64,000 nt of DNA. Source: Kluyvera genomosp. 1 (GTDB lineage Bacteria; Pseudomonadota; Gammaproteobacteria; Enterobacterales; Enterobacteriaceae). The translations under genes and the position numbers were made by a program. The first letter of the stretch is position 1; each line of letters starts with the position of its first letter. Shown piece by piece: positions 20,230 through 30,315 of this stretch. Location of the stretch: NCBI RefSeq assembly GCF_001266615.1, contig NZ_LGHZ01000038.1, forward strand, positions 1 to 64,000, read 5' to 3'. The notes beneath the pieces are model-generated. The model made no database searches. It was not told where the DNA came from and saw nothing but the letters and a program-made list of their open reading frames with translations.

Positions 20230-22515
20230 TCAGATCTTACATGCGCCGCTTTCGCAGCCGTCGTCCTGAATGGACGGCACCAGATCGTCCTGCGCATCTT
20301 CTGCACCGTCGCGGGTGTTCTGATAGTACAGGGTCTTCACGCCAAATTTATAGGCGGTGAGCAAGTCTTTGAGAAGCTGCTGCATCGGCACTTTGCCTGA
20401 TGGGAAGCGCGTCGGGTCATAGTTGGTGTTGGCAGAAATCGACTGGTCGATAAACTTCTGCATGACGCCAACCAGTTGCAGATAGCCGTCATTGTTTGGC
20501 ATTTCCCACAGCAGTTCGTACGCATTTTTCAGATGCTCATAGTCCGGAACCACCTGACGAAGAATACCGTCTTTCGACGCTTTGATGCTGACGTAGCCGC
20601 GCGGCGGCTCAATACCGTTGGTGGCGTTGGAGATCTGCGAAGAGGTCTCGGACGGCATCAGGGCAGAGAGCGTGGAGTTACGCAGACCGTGGGTCTTAAT
20701 CGACTCACGCAGCGCTTCCCAATCCAGGTGCAGCGGCTCGTTGGTGATCGCATCCAGGTCTTTCTTATAGGTATCAATCGGCAAAATACCCTGGGAGTAG
20801 GTCGTTTCATTGAACCATGGGCACGCGCCTTGCTCTTTCGCCAGCTCGTTAGAGGCTTTCAGCAAGTAATACTGAATAGCTTCGAAAGTCTGGTGTGTCA
20901 GATTGTTGGCGCTGCCATCGGAGTAGCGTTTGCCATTTTTCGCCAGCCAGTAGGCGTAGTTGATGACGCCGATACCCAGCGTACGACGACCCATTGCGCC
21001 GCGTTCTGCCGCTTTGATTGGGTAGTCCTGGTAGTCGAGCAGGGCATCCAGCGCACGGACTGCCAGCACCGCCAGTTCTTCGAGTTCATCGAGGCTCTTA
21101 ATCGCGCCAAGGTTGAACGCTGACAGCGTACACAGAGCGATTTCACCGTTTTCGTCGTTAACATCGTCCAGCGGTTTGGTTGGCAGGGCAATTTCCAGGC
21201 ACAGGTTAGACTGGCGCACCGGTGCGATAGCCGGGTCAAACGGGCTGTGGGTGTTGCAGTGGTCGACGTTCTGGATATAGATACGGCCAGTAGAGGCGCG
21301 TTCCTGCATCATCAGTGAGAACAGCTCAACCGCTTTCACGCGCTGCTTACGGATGCTGTCGTCGTTTTCATACTGGGTGTACAGACGTTCGAATTCGTCC
21401 TGATCGGCGAAGAATGCATCGTACAGGCCTGGGACGTCGGACGGGCTGAACAGGGTGATGTCGCCGCCCTTCAGCAGACGGGTGTACATCAGTTTGTTGA
21501 TCTGTACGCCGTAGTCCATATGACGCACGCGGTTGCCTTCAACACCGCGGTTGTTTTTCAGGACCAGCAGGCTTTCCACTTCCAGGTGCCACATTGGGTA
21601 GAACAGGGTGGCCGCACCACCACGCACGCCGCCCTGAGAGCAGGATTTCACTGCGGTCTGGAAGTGCTTATAGAACGGGATACAGCCGGTATGGAAGGCT
21701 TCACCGCCGCGAATTGGGCTCCCCAGCGCACGAATGCGGCCGGCGTTGATGCCGATACCGGCACGCTGGGAAACGTATTTCACGATTGCGCTGGAGGTGG
21801 CGTTGATGGAGTCCAGGCTGTCGCCGCACTCGATCAGCACGCAGGAGCTGAACTGGCGAGTCGGGGTACGTACGCCGGACATAATTGGCGTTGGCAGCGA
21901 AATTTTGAACGTAGAGACCGCATCATAGAAGCGTTTGACGTAGCTCAGACGGGTTTCACGTGGATAGTTAGAGAACAGGCACGCAGCGACCAGGATATAG
22001 AGGAACTGGGCGCTTTCATAGATTTCGCCGGTGACGCGGTTCTGTACCAGGTATTTACCTTCCAGCTGCTTCACGGCGGCGTAGGAGAAGGTCATGTCAC
22101 GTTCGTGAACGATGAACGAGTCCATCTGCTTGAACTCTTCTTCCGTATAGTCTTCCAGCAGATGATTGTCGTATTTACCCAGATCGACCATGTGTTTGAC
22201 ATGGGTGAACAGCGCCGGTGGCTCGAACTGGCCGTAGGCTTTTTTACGCAGGTGGAATACCGCCAGGCGTGCGGCCAGGTACTGGTAGTCCGGTGCGTCG
22301 TGAGAGATCAGGTCTGCGGCGGCCTTGATAATGGTCTCATGAATATCGGACGTCTTCATCCCGTCGTAGAACTGGATGTGGGAACGCAGCTCAACCTGAG
22401 AAATAGAAACGTTATGCAACCCTTCAGCAGCCCAATCCAGCACGCGATGAATTTTGTCGAGGTTAATGCGCTCTGTGCGGCCGTCACGCTTCGTCACCAG
22501 CAGACTCTGATTCAT
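20230..22515 (-). CDS. nrdA: Ribonucleoside-diphosphate reductase 1, alpha subunit
   Basis: Catalytic class Ia ribonucleotide reductase subunit, making dNDPs from NDPs for DNA synthesis. The 761 residues equal E. coli NrdA. An N-terminal ATP-cone allosteric domain (about 5-95) precedes the 10-stranded barrel. Active-site residues are C225 (FSSCVLIECGD), the radical N437-C439-E441 (NLCLEIALP), C462 (ALCTLSAFN) and the C-terminal redox pair in GCESGACKI. MNQSLLVTKRDG is the family start, so a slightly longer in-frame start is rejected. DnaA and NrdR boxes lie upstream. Confidence 0.98.
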   Translation of the reverse strand: MNQSLLVTKRDGRTERINLDKIHRVLDWAAEGLHNVSISQVELRSHIQFYDGMKTSDIHETIIKAAADLISHDAPDYQYLAARLAVFHLRKKAYGQFEPPALFTHVKHMVDLGKYDNHLLEDYTEEEFKQMDSFIVHERDMTFSYAAVKQLEGKYLVQNRVTGEIYESAQFLYILVAACLFSNYPRETRLSYVKRFYDAVSTFKISLPTPIMSGVRTPTRQFSSCVLIECGDSLDSINATSSAIVKYVSQRAGIGINAGRIRALGSPIRGGEAFHTGCIPFYKHFQTAVKSCSQGGVRGGAATLFYPMWHLEVESLLVLKNNRGVEGNRVRHMDYGVQINKLMYTRLLKGGDITLFSPSDVPGLYDAFFADQDEFERLYTQYENDDSIRKQRVKAVELFSLMMQERASTGRIYIQNVDHCNTHSPFDPAIAPVRQSNLCLEIALPTKPLDDVNDENGEIALCTLSAFNLGAIKSLDELEELAVLAVRALDALLDYQDYPIKAAERGAMGRRTLGIGVINYAYWLAKNGKRYSDGSANNLTHQTFEAIQYYLLKASNELAKEQGACPWFNETTYSQGILPIDTYKKDLDAITNEPLHLDWEALRESIKTHGLRNSTLSALMPSETSSQISNATNGIEPPRGYVSIKASKDGILRQVVPDYEHLKNAYELLWEMPNNDGYLQLVGVMQKFIDQSISANTNYDPTRFPSGKVPMQQLLKDLLTAYKFGVKTLYYQNTRDGAEDAQDDLVPSIQDDGCESGACKI

Positions 22516-22555
22516 GTGATTTTTACCTGTCCGTGAAAAGAAAAATGTCCCCTGC

Positions 22556-22564
22556 TTATCCACA
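22556..22564 (-). promoter_or_regulatory. DnaA box upstream of nrdA
   Basis: TTATCCACA is a perfect DnaA box 41 bases before the nrdA start. DnaA is known to regulate nrdAB in E. coli. Confidence 0.8.
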
Positions 22565-22585
22565 ATTACCGTTGGTGTGAAAACC

Positions 22586-22594
22586 TGTGGATAA
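22586..22594 (+). promoter_or_regulatory. Second DnaA box, inverted
   Basis: TGTGGATAA, the exact complement of TTATCCACA, lies 21 bases from the first box and in opposite orientation. This matches the paired arrangement at E. coli nrdA. Confidence 0.8.
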
Positions 22595-22610
22595 ATACTA
22601 TATGTAGGGG
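22595..22610. promoter_or_regulatory. NrdR box 1
   Basis: ATACTATATGTAGGGG matches 12 of 16 positions of the NrdR consensus (ACACWATATATWGTGT). It begins 32 bp before a second, similar box, the phase required for cooperative NrdR binding. Confidence 0.65.
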
Positions 22611-22626
22611 GTCGTTGATTAATTGA

Positions 22627-22642
22627 ACGCTATATGGTGAGT
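22627..22642. promoter_or_regulatory. NrdR box 2
   Basis: ACGCTATATGGTGAGT also matches 12 of 16 consensus positions and is in phase (32 bp) with box 1, about three helical turns. Confidence 0.6.
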
Positions 22643-22847
22643 TATTCTAGTAGGGATTCTTTTGAGTACAAGAGTTGATTTTGATGTTGAATTGAGGTTG
22701 TGAAAGGGTAAAAAACGCTAAGTCCACGGCACATAAGGGCTGGCGAGGATGTCAATAATTTGCAAAAAAAAATGAAAATTTGATCGAGTGCTGATTTCTT
22801 CGTCGAAGGGCGTTGTTGCGCAATATGATGTGGCGCAAATTCGTTGT

Positions 22848-22878
22848 AGCTGGCCTACCAATGATGGGTAGGCCAGCT
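22848..22878. repeat. Perfect 12-bp inverted repeat in the nrdA-ubiG gap
   Basis: AGCTGGCCTACC at 22848-22859 pairs with its exact complement at 22867-22878 across a seven-base loop. No T-run follows on either strand. The 22643-22847 stretch before it shows no gene. E. coli has the yfaL autotransporter in this interval; it is absent here. Confidence 0.6.
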
Positions 22879-22915
22879 TAATTAAGCGCCATTGGGCGGG
22901 CTGGCAGAATGCACT

Positions 22916-22949
22916 GGCGGATAAAAATGCGGCAGCAGCTTATCCGGCC
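22916..22949. repeat. REP-like element downstream of ubiG
   Basis: GGCGGATAA and TTATCCGGCC form an imperfect inverted repeat resembling a REP/PU half. It lies just downstream of ubiG, the usual place for such elements. Confidence 0.45.
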
Positions 22950-22960
22950 TGTAGAGTCAG

Positions 22961-23689
22961 TTACTCCGCTTTCGCCGTGGTATGCAGCATATAGTTAACA
23001 TCGACGCCCGGTGCCAACTTAAAGGTATTGGTCAGCGGGTTGTAGTGCAGGCCCGTCATGTGGCGCTCTTTCAGTACCGTCTGGTCAACCCAGCTCAGCA
23101 GCTCGGCAGGTTTGATGAATTTTTTCACGTCGTGCGTGCCTTTTGGCACCATGCGCAGAATGTATTCCGCGCCGACAACGGCCATCAGCCATGATTTGCC
23201 GTTACGGTTCAGCGTTGAGAAGAAAACCTGTCCGCCGGGTTTGACCAACTGGGCGCAGGCTTTTACCACCGACTGCGGGTCAGGGACGTGCTCAAGCATT
23301 TCCATGCAGGTGACGACATCGTACTGCTGGGCGTGTTTCGCTGCGTGCTCTTCCACCGTCTCCTGAATGTAATCGACGGGAATACCGGTTTCCAGCGAAT
23401 GCAGTTTAGCGACCTGCAGTGGTTCAAAGCCCATATCCAGCCCGGTTACAGTGGCTCCTTCGCGGGCCATGCTTTCTGCCAGAATGCCGCCGCCGCAGCC
23501 AACATCGAGCACTTTTTTGCCGAACAGGCCGCCGGAACGCTCGGCAATATAGCCAAGGCGCAGCGGATTAATACGGTGCAAAGGTTTAAATTCACCTTCC
23601 AGATCCCACCAACGTGATGCGACGGCCTCGAATTTGGCGATCTCTTCGTGGTCAACGTTGTGCGCTACCGCAGCTTTTTCGGCATTCAT
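22961..23689 (-). CDS. ubiG: Ubiquinone biosynthesis O-methyltransferase
   Basis: A SAM-dependent class I methyltransferase performing both O-methylations of the ubiquinone ring. The 242-residue protein has SAM motif [17 protein letters not shown] (about residues 60-75) and the family segments [13 protein letters not shown] and [13 protein letters not shown]. It is two residues longer than in E. coli. It is monocistronic and divergent from gyrA (160 bases between starts), as in E. coli. Confidence 0.97.
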   Translation of the reverse strand: MNAEKAAVAHNVDHEEIAKFEAVASRWWDLEGEFKPLHRINPLRLGYIAERSGGLFGKKVLDVGCGGGILAESMAREGATVTGLDMGFEPLQVAKLHSLETGIPVDYIQETVEEHAAKHAQQYDVVTCMEMLEHVPDPQSVVKACAQLVKPGGQVFFSTLNRNGKSWLMAVVGAEYILRMVPKGTHDVKKFIKPAELLSWVDQTVLKERHMTGLHYNPLTNTFKLAPGVDVNYMLHTTAKAE

Positions 23690-23799
23690 GGGTGTTCCTG
23701 CTCCTTATTTCGTTATTGTCTGCGAGTATATCAGCACCGACGAGCGAATAAAGCGTCTGGCAGGTGCTATTGGGTTTACCTGTCTTTACGCGGATGTGT

Positions 23800-23805
23800 T
23801 ATAAT
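23800..23805 (+). promoter_or_regulatory. gyrA promoter -10 box
   Basis: TATAAT preceded by TGTG lies 45 bases upstream of gyrA. A weak -35 (TTTACC, 23775-23780) is at long spacing. In E. coli the gyrA promoter is activated by DNA relaxation through the -10 region. Confidence 0.5.
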
Positions 23806-23849
23806 TTGCGACCTTTGAATCCGGGACACAGTAGAGGGATAGCGGTTAG

Positions 23850-26486
23850 ATGAGCGACCTTGCGAGAGAAATTACACCGGTCAACATCGAGGAAGAGTTA
23901 AAGAACTCTTATCTGGATTATGCGATGTCGGTCATTGTTGGCCGTGCGTTGCCAGATGTCCGAGATGGCCTGAAGCCGGTACACCGTCGCGTACTTTACG
24001 CCATGAACGTATTGGGCAATGACTGGAACAAAGCCTATAAAAAATCAGCCCGTGTCGTGGGTGACGTAATCGGTAAATATCACCCTCATGGTGATACCGC
24101 GGTTTATGACACTATCGTCCGTATGGCTCAGCCATTCTCACTGCGTTACATGCTGGTCGATGGCCAGGGTAACTTCGGTTCTGTCGATGGCGACTCCGCC
24201 GCAGCGATGCGTTATACGGAAATCCGTATGTCGAAAATCGCCCACGAGCTGATGGCCGACCTGGAAAAAGAAACGGTAGATTTCGTCGATAACTACGACG
24301 GCACCGAACGTATTCCAGATGTGATGCCGACCAAAATTCCTAACCTGCTGGTTAACGGTGCCTCTGGTATCGCAGTAGGTATGGCAACCAACATCCCGCC
24401 GCACAACCTGACGGAAGTGATCAACGGCTGCCTGGCCTATGTTGATGATGAAGACATCACCATCGAAGGTCTGATGGAACACATCCCAGGACCGGACTTC
24501 CCAACGGCGGCGATCATCAACGGTCGCCGTGGCATTGAAGAAGCCTATCGTACCGGTCGCGGTAAAGTGTACATCCGCGCGCGCGCGGAGGTGGAAGCTG
24601 ACGCGAAAACCGGTCGTGAAACCATCATCGTCCACGAAATTCCGTATCAGGTGAACAAAGCGCGCCTGATCGAGAAAATCGCCGAGCTGGTGAAAGACAA
24701 ACGCGTTGAAGGCATCAGCGCGCTGCGCGACGAGTCTGATAAAGACGGTATGCGCATCGTGATTGAAGTGAAACGCGATGCGGTCGGAGAAGTGGTTCTC
24801 AACAACCTTTACTCCCAGACTCAGCTGCAGGTTTCCTTCGGTATCAACATGGTGGCACTGCACCATGGTCAGCCGAAGATCATGAACCTGAAAGACATTA
24901 TCGCCGCTTTCGTTCGTCACCGTCGCGAAGTGGTGACACGCCGTACGATCTTCGAGCTGCGTAAAGCCCGCGATCGCGCGCACATTCTTGAAGCACTGGC
25001 GATTGCGCTGGCGAACATCGATCCGATCATTGAACTGATCCGTCGTGCGCCAACCCCGGCTGAGGCGAAAGCCGGCCTGGTTGCGCGTTCATGGGATCTG
25101 GGCAACGTTTCTGCCATGCTGGAACGTGCGGGCGATGACGCTGCGCGTCCGGAGTGGCTGGAGCCAGAATTTGGCGTACGCGATGGTCAGTACTACCTGA
25201 CCGAGCAGCAGGCCCAGGCTATTTTGGATCTGCGTCTGCAGAAACTGACTGGCCTTGAGCATGAAAAACTGCTCGACGAATACAAAGAGCTGCTGGAGCA
25301 GATCGCTGAACTGCTGCGCATCCTTGGCAGCGCTGAGCGTCTGATGGAAGTGATCCGCGAAGAGCTGGAGCTGGTACGTGAACAGTTCGGCGATGCACGT
25401 CGCACGGAAATCACCGCCAACAGCGCTGACATTAATATCGAAGACCTGATTAGCCAGGAAGATGTTGTAGTGACCTTGTCTCACCAGGGTTACGTAAAAT
25501 ATCAACCACTTACCGATTACGAAGCACAGCGTCGTGGCGGTAAAGGCAAGTCGGCGGCGCGTATTAAAGAAGAAGACTTTATCGACCGCCTGCTGGTGGC
25601 CAACACCCACGATACGATTCTGTGCTTCTCCAGCCGTGGTCGTCTGTACTGGATGAAGGTTTATCAGCTGCCGGAAGCGAGTCGTGGCGCGCGTGGACGT
25701 CCAATCGTCAACCTGCTGCCGCTGGAAGCGAACGAACGTATTACCGCAATCCTGCCGGTTCGTGAATACGAAGAGGGCGTGAATGTCTTTATGGCTACCG
25801 CCAGCGGTACCGTGAAGAAAACGGCGCTGACCGAGTTCAGCCGTCCGCGTTCTGCCGGGATTATTGCCGTTAACCTCAATGAAGGCGATGAGCTGATTGG
25901 CGTTGATCTGACTTCCGGTTCTGACGAAGCGATGCTGTTCTCTGCCGCTGGTAAAGTGGTTCGCTTCAAAGAAGATGCCGTTCGTGCGATGGGGCGTACT
26001 GCCACTGGCGTTCGCGGTATCAAACTGGCGGGCGAAGACAAAGTGGTATCTCTGATTATTCCACGCGGTGATGGCGCAATCCTGACCGTGACGCAAAACG
26101 GTTACGGTAAACGTACCGCGGCGGCAGAGTATCCAACCAAGTCACGTGCCACTCAGGGCGTTATCTCCATCAAGGTCACCGAGCGTAACGGCTCCGTGGT
26201 CGGTGCGGTTCAGGTTGATGACTGCGACCAGATCATGATGATCACCGATGCCGGTACGCTGGTGCGTACCCGCGTGTCGGAAGTCAGCGTGGTGGGTCGT
26301 AACACCCAGGGCGTTATTCTCATCCGTACTGCGGAAGATGAAAACGTTGTGGGCCTGCAGCGCGTTGCTGAGCCAGTTGATGACGAAGAACTGGACGCTA
26401 TCGACGGAAGCGCTGCGGAAGGCGATGATGAAATCGCGCCAGAAACTCAGAGCGACGACGATGTTGCCGACGACGCCGACGAGTAA
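23850..26486 (+). CDS. gyrA: DNA gyrase subunit A
   Basis: The DNA-cutting and rejoining subunit of gyrase, which with GyrB adds negative supercoils. The 878-residue protein has the winged-helix/tower breakage-reunion domain with catalytic Tyr122 (RYTEIR) and a C-terminal beta-pinwheel domain with the GyrA-box region QRRGGKG (near residue 560). An acidic Asp/Glu tail ends the protein. The quinolone-resistance region has Thr at position 83 instead of the Ser of E. coli; Asp87 is kept. Thr83 is natural in some enterobacterial species, so this alone does not indicate resistance. Followed by a strong terminator. Confidence 0.98.
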   Translation: MSDLAREITPVNIEEELKNSYLDYAMSVIVGRALPDVRDGLKPVHRRVLYAMNVLGNDWNKAYKKSARVVGDVIGKYHPHGDTAVYDTIVRMAQPFSLRYMLVDGQGNFGSVDGDSAAAMRYTEIRMSKIAHELMADLEKETVDFVDNYDGTERIPDVMPTKIPNLLVNGASGIAVGMATNIPPHNLTEVINGCLAYVDDEDITIEGLMEHIPGPDFPTAAIINGRRGIEEAYRTGRGKVYIRARAEVEADAKTGRETIIVHEIPYQVNKARLIEKIAELVKDKRVEGISALRDESDKDGMRIVIEVKRDAVGEVVLNNLYSQTQLQVSFGINMVALHHGQPKIMNLKDIIAAFVRHRREVVTRRTIFELRKARDRAHILEALAIALANIDPIIELIRRAPTPAEAKAGLVARSWDLGNVSAMLERAGDDAARPEWLEPEFGVRDGQYYLTEQQAQAILDLRLQKLTGLEHEKLLDEYKELLEQIAELLRILGSAERLMEVIREELELVREQFGDARRTEITANSADINIEDLISQEDVVVTLSHQGYVKYQPLTDYEAQRRGGKGKSAARIKEEDFIDRLLVANTHDTILCFSSRGRLYWMKVYQLPEASRGARGRPIVNLLPLEANERITAILPVREYEEGVNVFMATASGTVKKTALTEFSRPRSAGIIAVNLNEGDELIGVDLTSGSDEAMLFSAAGKVVRFKEDAVRAMGRTATGVRGIKLAGEDKVVSLIIPRGDGAILTVTQNGYGKRTAAAEYPTKSRATQGVISIKVTERNGSVVGAVQVDDCDQIMMITDAGTLVRTRVSEVSVVGRNTQGVILIRTAEDENVVGLQRVAEPVDDEELDAIDGSAAEGDDEIAPETQSDDDVADDADE

Positions 26487-26506
26487 TTCGTCAGTATGAG
26501 TCGTAT

Positions 26507-26537
26507 AAAAGAGCCGGTGAAGACCGGCTCTTTTTTT
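26507..26537 (+). terminator. gyrA terminator
   Basis: Nine-bp stem AGAGCCGGT / ACCGGCTCT with a GAAG loop, followed by seven T residues. Confidence 0.9.
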
Positions 26538-26674
26538 ATGGCCTGTACGGGGGATTTACTCTCTCGTAGCACTCGTTCAGGCGGCTTATCTGTGCGCTTT
26601 AACATTGCGGTAAAGGGCTTTTCCCGCTACCTTAACCACATCCTGTTAGCCTTTGACGGCGGAGTTTCGCCACT

Positions 26675-29521
26675 TTGAAATATCTTGTCTCCTTTCGCAC
26701 CACGCTGAAAGTCTCGCGCTACCTGTTCCGGGCGTTGGCATTGCTGCTTTGGCTGCTCATCGCATTGATTTCGGTATTCTATATTGTGAATGCCCTGCAT
26801 CAGAAAGAGTCGGAAATCCGCCAGGAATTTAACCTTAACTCCGACCAGGCACAGCGATATTTCCAGCGCACCTCCGATGTGATTAAGGAACTCAAGTATA
26901 TTGCTGAAAACCGGCTGACGGCGGCCAACGGTTCTTTGCCTGCTGGTGCGGCAAAGGATAGCGCCGATATCCCCGACTTTGAGCCGCTGTTCCCGGATTC
27001 TGACTGCGGCAATCTTGATGCCACCTGGCGTGGCCCTCTGGAATCGCTCTCCTGGTTCCTGCGCTACTGGCGAGAAAACTTTTCCGCCGCCTACGATCTT
27101 AACCGCGTCTTTTTAATTGGCAGCGATAATCTGTGCATGGCCAACTTTGGCCTACGCGAGATGCCGGTAGAGCGAAGCGAAGCGCTTAAAGCGCTGCACG
27201 AACGTATCATGGCCTATCGCGATGCCCCGCAGGATGAACGCGGTGGCAACCTGTTCTGGGTTGGACAGGGGCCGCGTCACAGCGTGGGCTATTTCTACGC
27301 CTTAACACCTGTGTATCTGGCTAACCGCCTGCAGGCGCTGTTAGGCGTTGAGCAGACGATTCGTGTGGAAAACTTCTTCACGCCTGGCAGCATGCCGATG
27401 GGTGTTTCTATTCTGGATGACAATGGCAATACGCTGATTTCGCTCTCCGGGCCGGATAACAAATTGCATATCACGACGCGGGCGCTGCAGGAGCGCCTGT
27501 GGTTTGGTTATACCGCCGGTTATCGTGAACTGGTGATGAAGAAAACCCTATCACCTTCGTCGCTCAGTATTGTTTACTCTGTGCCGTTGGACGCGGTGCT
27601 TGAGCGTATTCGCATTCTGGTACTCAACGCTTTGCTGCTAAACCTGTTGACGGGGATAGCGCTGTTTACCATGGCGCGGATGTATGAGCGGCGTATCTTC
27701 TTGCCCGCGGAGTCCGACGCGCTGCGCCTGGAAGAGCACGAGCAGTTTAACCGTAAAATCGTGGCTTCCGCGCCGGTCGGCATCTGTATTCTGAGGACGC
27801 AGGACGGCACCAATATCCTGAGTAACGAGCTGGCGCATAATTACCTGAATATGCTCACACATGAAGACCGCCAGCGGCTGACGCAGATCATCTGCGGTCA
27901 ACAGGTGAACTTTGTTGACGTGCTGACCAGTAACAACACCAACCTGCAAATTAGCTTTGTTCACTCGCGCTATCGCAATGAAAACGTGGCGATTTGCGTG
28001 CTGGTTGACGTCAGTTCACGCGTCAAAATGGAAGAGTCACTGCAGGAGATGGCGCAGGCGGCGGAGCAGGCTAGTCAGTCGAAATCCATGTTCCTCGCGA
28101 CCGTCAGCCACGAACTGCGTACGCCGTTGTACGGGATTATCGGTAACCTTGATTTGTTGCAGACTAAAGAGTTACCGAAAGGCGTTGATCGGCTGGTGAC
28201 CGCCATGAACAACTCATCGGCGCTGCTGCTGAAGATTATCAGCGACATTCTCGACTTCTCGAAAATTGAGTCCGAACAGCTCAAGATTGAACCTCGCGAG
28301 TTTTCACCGAAAGAGGTGATGAACCATATCACCGCCAACTATTTACCACTGGTGGTGAGAAAACAGCTGGGGATGTACTGCTTTATCGAGCCTGATGTGC
28401 CGGCGAAACTGATGGGCGATCCAATGCGCCTTCAGCAGGTTATCTCTAACCTGTTGAGTAATGCCATTAAGTTCACCGATATTGGCTGCATTATTTTGCA
28501 CCTGAAACGGGAAGGTTATTATCTCAGTATCAGTATTCGTGACACTGGGGTTGGGATTCCGGCAAAAGAAGTGGTGCGACTATTTGATCCGTTCTTCCAG
28601 GTGGGGACCGGCGTACAGCGTAACTTCCAGGGGACAGGTTTGGGACTGGCGATTTGTGAAAAGCTGGTCAATATGATGGACGGCGATATTGCGGTGGATA
28701 CCGAGCCGGGCATGGGTAGCCAGTTTACGTTGCGTATTCCACTGTACGGTGAACAGGACCAAACGCCGCTAATGATCGGCGGGCTGGCGGCGGTTCGCTG
28801 TTGGCTCGCGGTGCGCAACGTGGCGCTGTCTAATTTCTTGCAGACTCTGTTGACCTACCATGGTATGGACGTGCGCATTTATGACGACGAAACACCACAG
28901 CCGGATGACCTGTTGATCTCCGATGATGATATTACCCAGTCGTGGGCAGGTCGCGCCGCGGTGGTCTTCTGTCGTCGCCATATTGGTATCCCACAGGAAT
29001 TTGCACCAGGGCAATGGATTCACAGCATTGTTTCGCCGCACGAGATCATGACGCTGCTTGGCCGAATTTATCGCGTGAAGATGGAGACGGGCGAGGCTTC
29101 CGAGCTACAGGCAGCGCATGAGATTCCGGAAGACAGCAACGATGACATGATGATCCTCGTGGTTGACGATCATCCGATCAACCGCCGTCTTTTAGCGGAT
29201 CAGCTGGGATCGCTGGGTTATCAGTGTAAAACCGCAAATGATGGTGTCGATGCGCTGAACGTGTTGAGCAAAAATCATATCGATATTGTTCTGAGTGATG
29301 TCAACATGCCGAATATGGATGGCTATCGTCTGACGCAGCGTATTCGTCAGTTGGGGCTGACGCTACCGGTTGTTGGCGTGACGGCTAACGCACTGGCAGA
29401 AGAGAAGCAGCGCTGCCTGGAATCAGGAATGGACAGCTGTCTGTCTAAACCGGTGACCCTGGACGTACTGAAGCAGACCTTGACGGTTTATGCGGCAAGA
29501 GTGCGTAAGTCGCGGGAATAA
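26675..29521 (+). CDS. rcsC: Hybrid sensor histidine kinase RcsC
   Basis: Sensor kinase of the Rcs envelope-stress phosphorelay; it passes phosphate via RcsD to RcsB. The 948-residue protein has a first membrane segment (about 20-41), a periplasmic region, a second segment (about 313-335), a linker PAS-like region, a HisKA domain with phospho-His near residue 479 (SHELRTP), an ATPase domain, an RcsC-specific ABL domain and a C-terminal receiver with phospho-Asp near 875 (VLSDVNMPNMDGY). The start is TTG, aligned with the E. coli N-terminus. It is convergent with rcsDB. Confidence 0.97.
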   Translation: MKYLVSFRTTLKVSRYLFRALALLLWLLIALISVFYIVNALHQKESEIRQEFNLNSDQAQRYFQRTSDVIKELKYIAENRLTAANGSLPAGAAKDSADIPDFEPLFPDSDCGNLDATWRGPLESLSWFLRYWRENFSAAYDLNRVFLIGSDNLCMANFGLREMPVERSEALKALHERIMAYRDAPQDERGGNLFWVGQGPRHSVGYFYALTPVYLANRLQALLGVEQTIRVENFFTPGSMPMGVSILDDNGNTLISLSGPDNKLHITTRALQERLWFGYTAGYRELVMKKTLSPSSLSIVYSVPLDAVLERIRILVLNALLLNLLTGIALFTMARMYERRIFLPAESDALRLEEHEQFNRKIVASAPVGICILRTQDGTNILSNELAHNYLNMLTHEDRQRLTQIICGQQVNFVDVLTSNNTNLQISFVHSRYRNENVAICVLVDVSSRVKMEESLQEMAQAAEQASQSKSMFLATVSHELRTPLYGIIGNLDLLQTKELPKGVDRLVTAMNNSSALLLKIISDILDFSKIESEQLKIEPREFSPKEVMNHITANYLPLVVRKQLGMYCFIEPDVPAKLMGDPMRLQQVISNLLSNAIKFTDIGCIILHLKREGYYLSISIRDTGVGIPAKEVVRLFDPFFQVGTGVQRNFQGTGLGLAICEKLVNMMDGDIAVDTEPGMGSQFTLRIPLYGEQDQTPLMIGGLAAVRCWLAVRNVALSNFLQTLLTYHGMDVRIYDDETPQPDDLLISDDDITQSWAGRAAVVFCRRHIGIPQEFAPGQWIHSIVSPHEIMTLLGRIYRVKMETGEASELQAAHEIPEDSNDDMMILVVDDHPINRRLLADQLGSLGYQCKTANDGVDALNVLSKNHIDIVLSDVNMPNMDGYRLTQRIRQLGLTLPVVGVTANALAEEKQRCLESGMDSCLSKPVTLDVLKQTLTVYAARVRKSRE

Positions 29522-29542
29522 GAGAGAAAGTCATTAATGGAG

Positions 29543-29567
29543 AGCCTGGCTGCGGTCGGGCTTTTTT
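29543..29567 (+). terminator. rcsC terminator
   Basis: AGCCTGGC pairs with GTCGGGCT (two G-U pairs in RNA) around TGCG, followed by six T residues. Confidence 0.7.
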
Positions 29568-29610
29568 GTCATACGTGGATGAAACGGGATTCACTTTGAC
29601 GGGTAATACG

Positions 29611-29637
29611 CCGGGGCTGACGTGCTGTCAGCCCCGG
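29611..29637. repeat. Strong hairpin between rcsC and rcsB
   Basis: A perfect 11-bp stem (CCGGGGCTGAC and complement) with a five-base loop, 13 bases downstream of the rcsB stop. No T-run follows on the minus strand. It may protect the rcsB 3' end or act as a processing site. Confidence 0.6.
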
Positions 29638-29649
29638 TGCGTTCGGACG

Positions 29650-30300
29650 TTAGTCTTTATCTGATGGGGAAAGCGTGACGGAAGATAGGTAGTTTAGCAG
29701 GGCGATGTCGTTTTCGACGCCCAGCTTCATCATTGCCGATTTCTTCTGGCTACTGATGGTTTTAATACTGCGGTTGAGTTTTCTGGCGATCTCGGTCACC
29801 AGGAACCCTTCTGCGAACAGACGCAATACTTCGCTCTCTTTCGGTGACAGACGTTTGTCGCCGTAGCCGCCAGCGCTGATTTTCTCCAGCAGGCGAGAGA
29901 CGCTTTCCGGGGTAAATTTCTTCCCTTTCTGCAGCGCAGCCAGCGCTTTTGGCAGGTCAGTCGGTGCACCTTGTTTCAGCACAATCCCTTCGATGTCCAG
30001 ATCCAGCACGGCGCTAAGAATTGCCGGGTTGTTGTTCATGGTCAGGACGATAATCGACAGACCCGGGAAGTGGCGCTTGATGTACTTAATCAACGTAATA
30101 CCGTCACCGTACTTATCTCCAGGCATGGAGAGGTCGGTAATCAGCACGTGGGCATCAAGTTTTGGTAAATTGTTAATTAGCGCAGTGGAGTCTTCGAATT
30201 CACCAACAACGTTCACCCACTCAATCTGTTCCAGAGATTTACGAATCCCGAACAGCACAATCGGGTGGTCATCGGCAATAATTACGTTCATATTGTTCAT
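29650..30300 (-). CDS. rcsB: Response regulator RcsB
   Basis: DNA-binding output regulator of the Rcs relay; it controls capsule, motility and envelope genes, often with partners such as RcsA. The 216-residue protein has a receiver domain with phospho-accepting D56 (VLITDLSMP) and a LuxR-type helix-turn-helix (about 150-210). It is essentially identical in length to E. coli RcsB. It starts 15 bases after the rcsD stop, so it is co-transcribed; a further internal promoter in rcsD is known in E. coli. Confidence 0.98.
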   Translation of the reverse strand: MNNMNVIIADDHPIVLFGIRKSLEQIEWVNVVGEFEDSTALINNLPKLDAHVLITDLSMPGDKYGDGITLIKYIKRHFPGLSIIVLTMNNNPAILSAVLDLDIEGIVLKQGAPTDLPKALAALQKGKKFTPESVSRLLEKISAGGYGDKRLSPKESEVLRLFAEGFLVTEIARKLNRSIKTISSQKKSAMMKLGVENDIALLNYLSSVTLSPSDKD

Positions 30301-30315
30301 GTAAAGGCTACCTTG

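Noticed and set aside
21520..22536. A 338-codon open frame antisense to nrdA
   Set aside because: It is a codon-bias shadow of the highly conserved nrdA, with no start context or known homologue.
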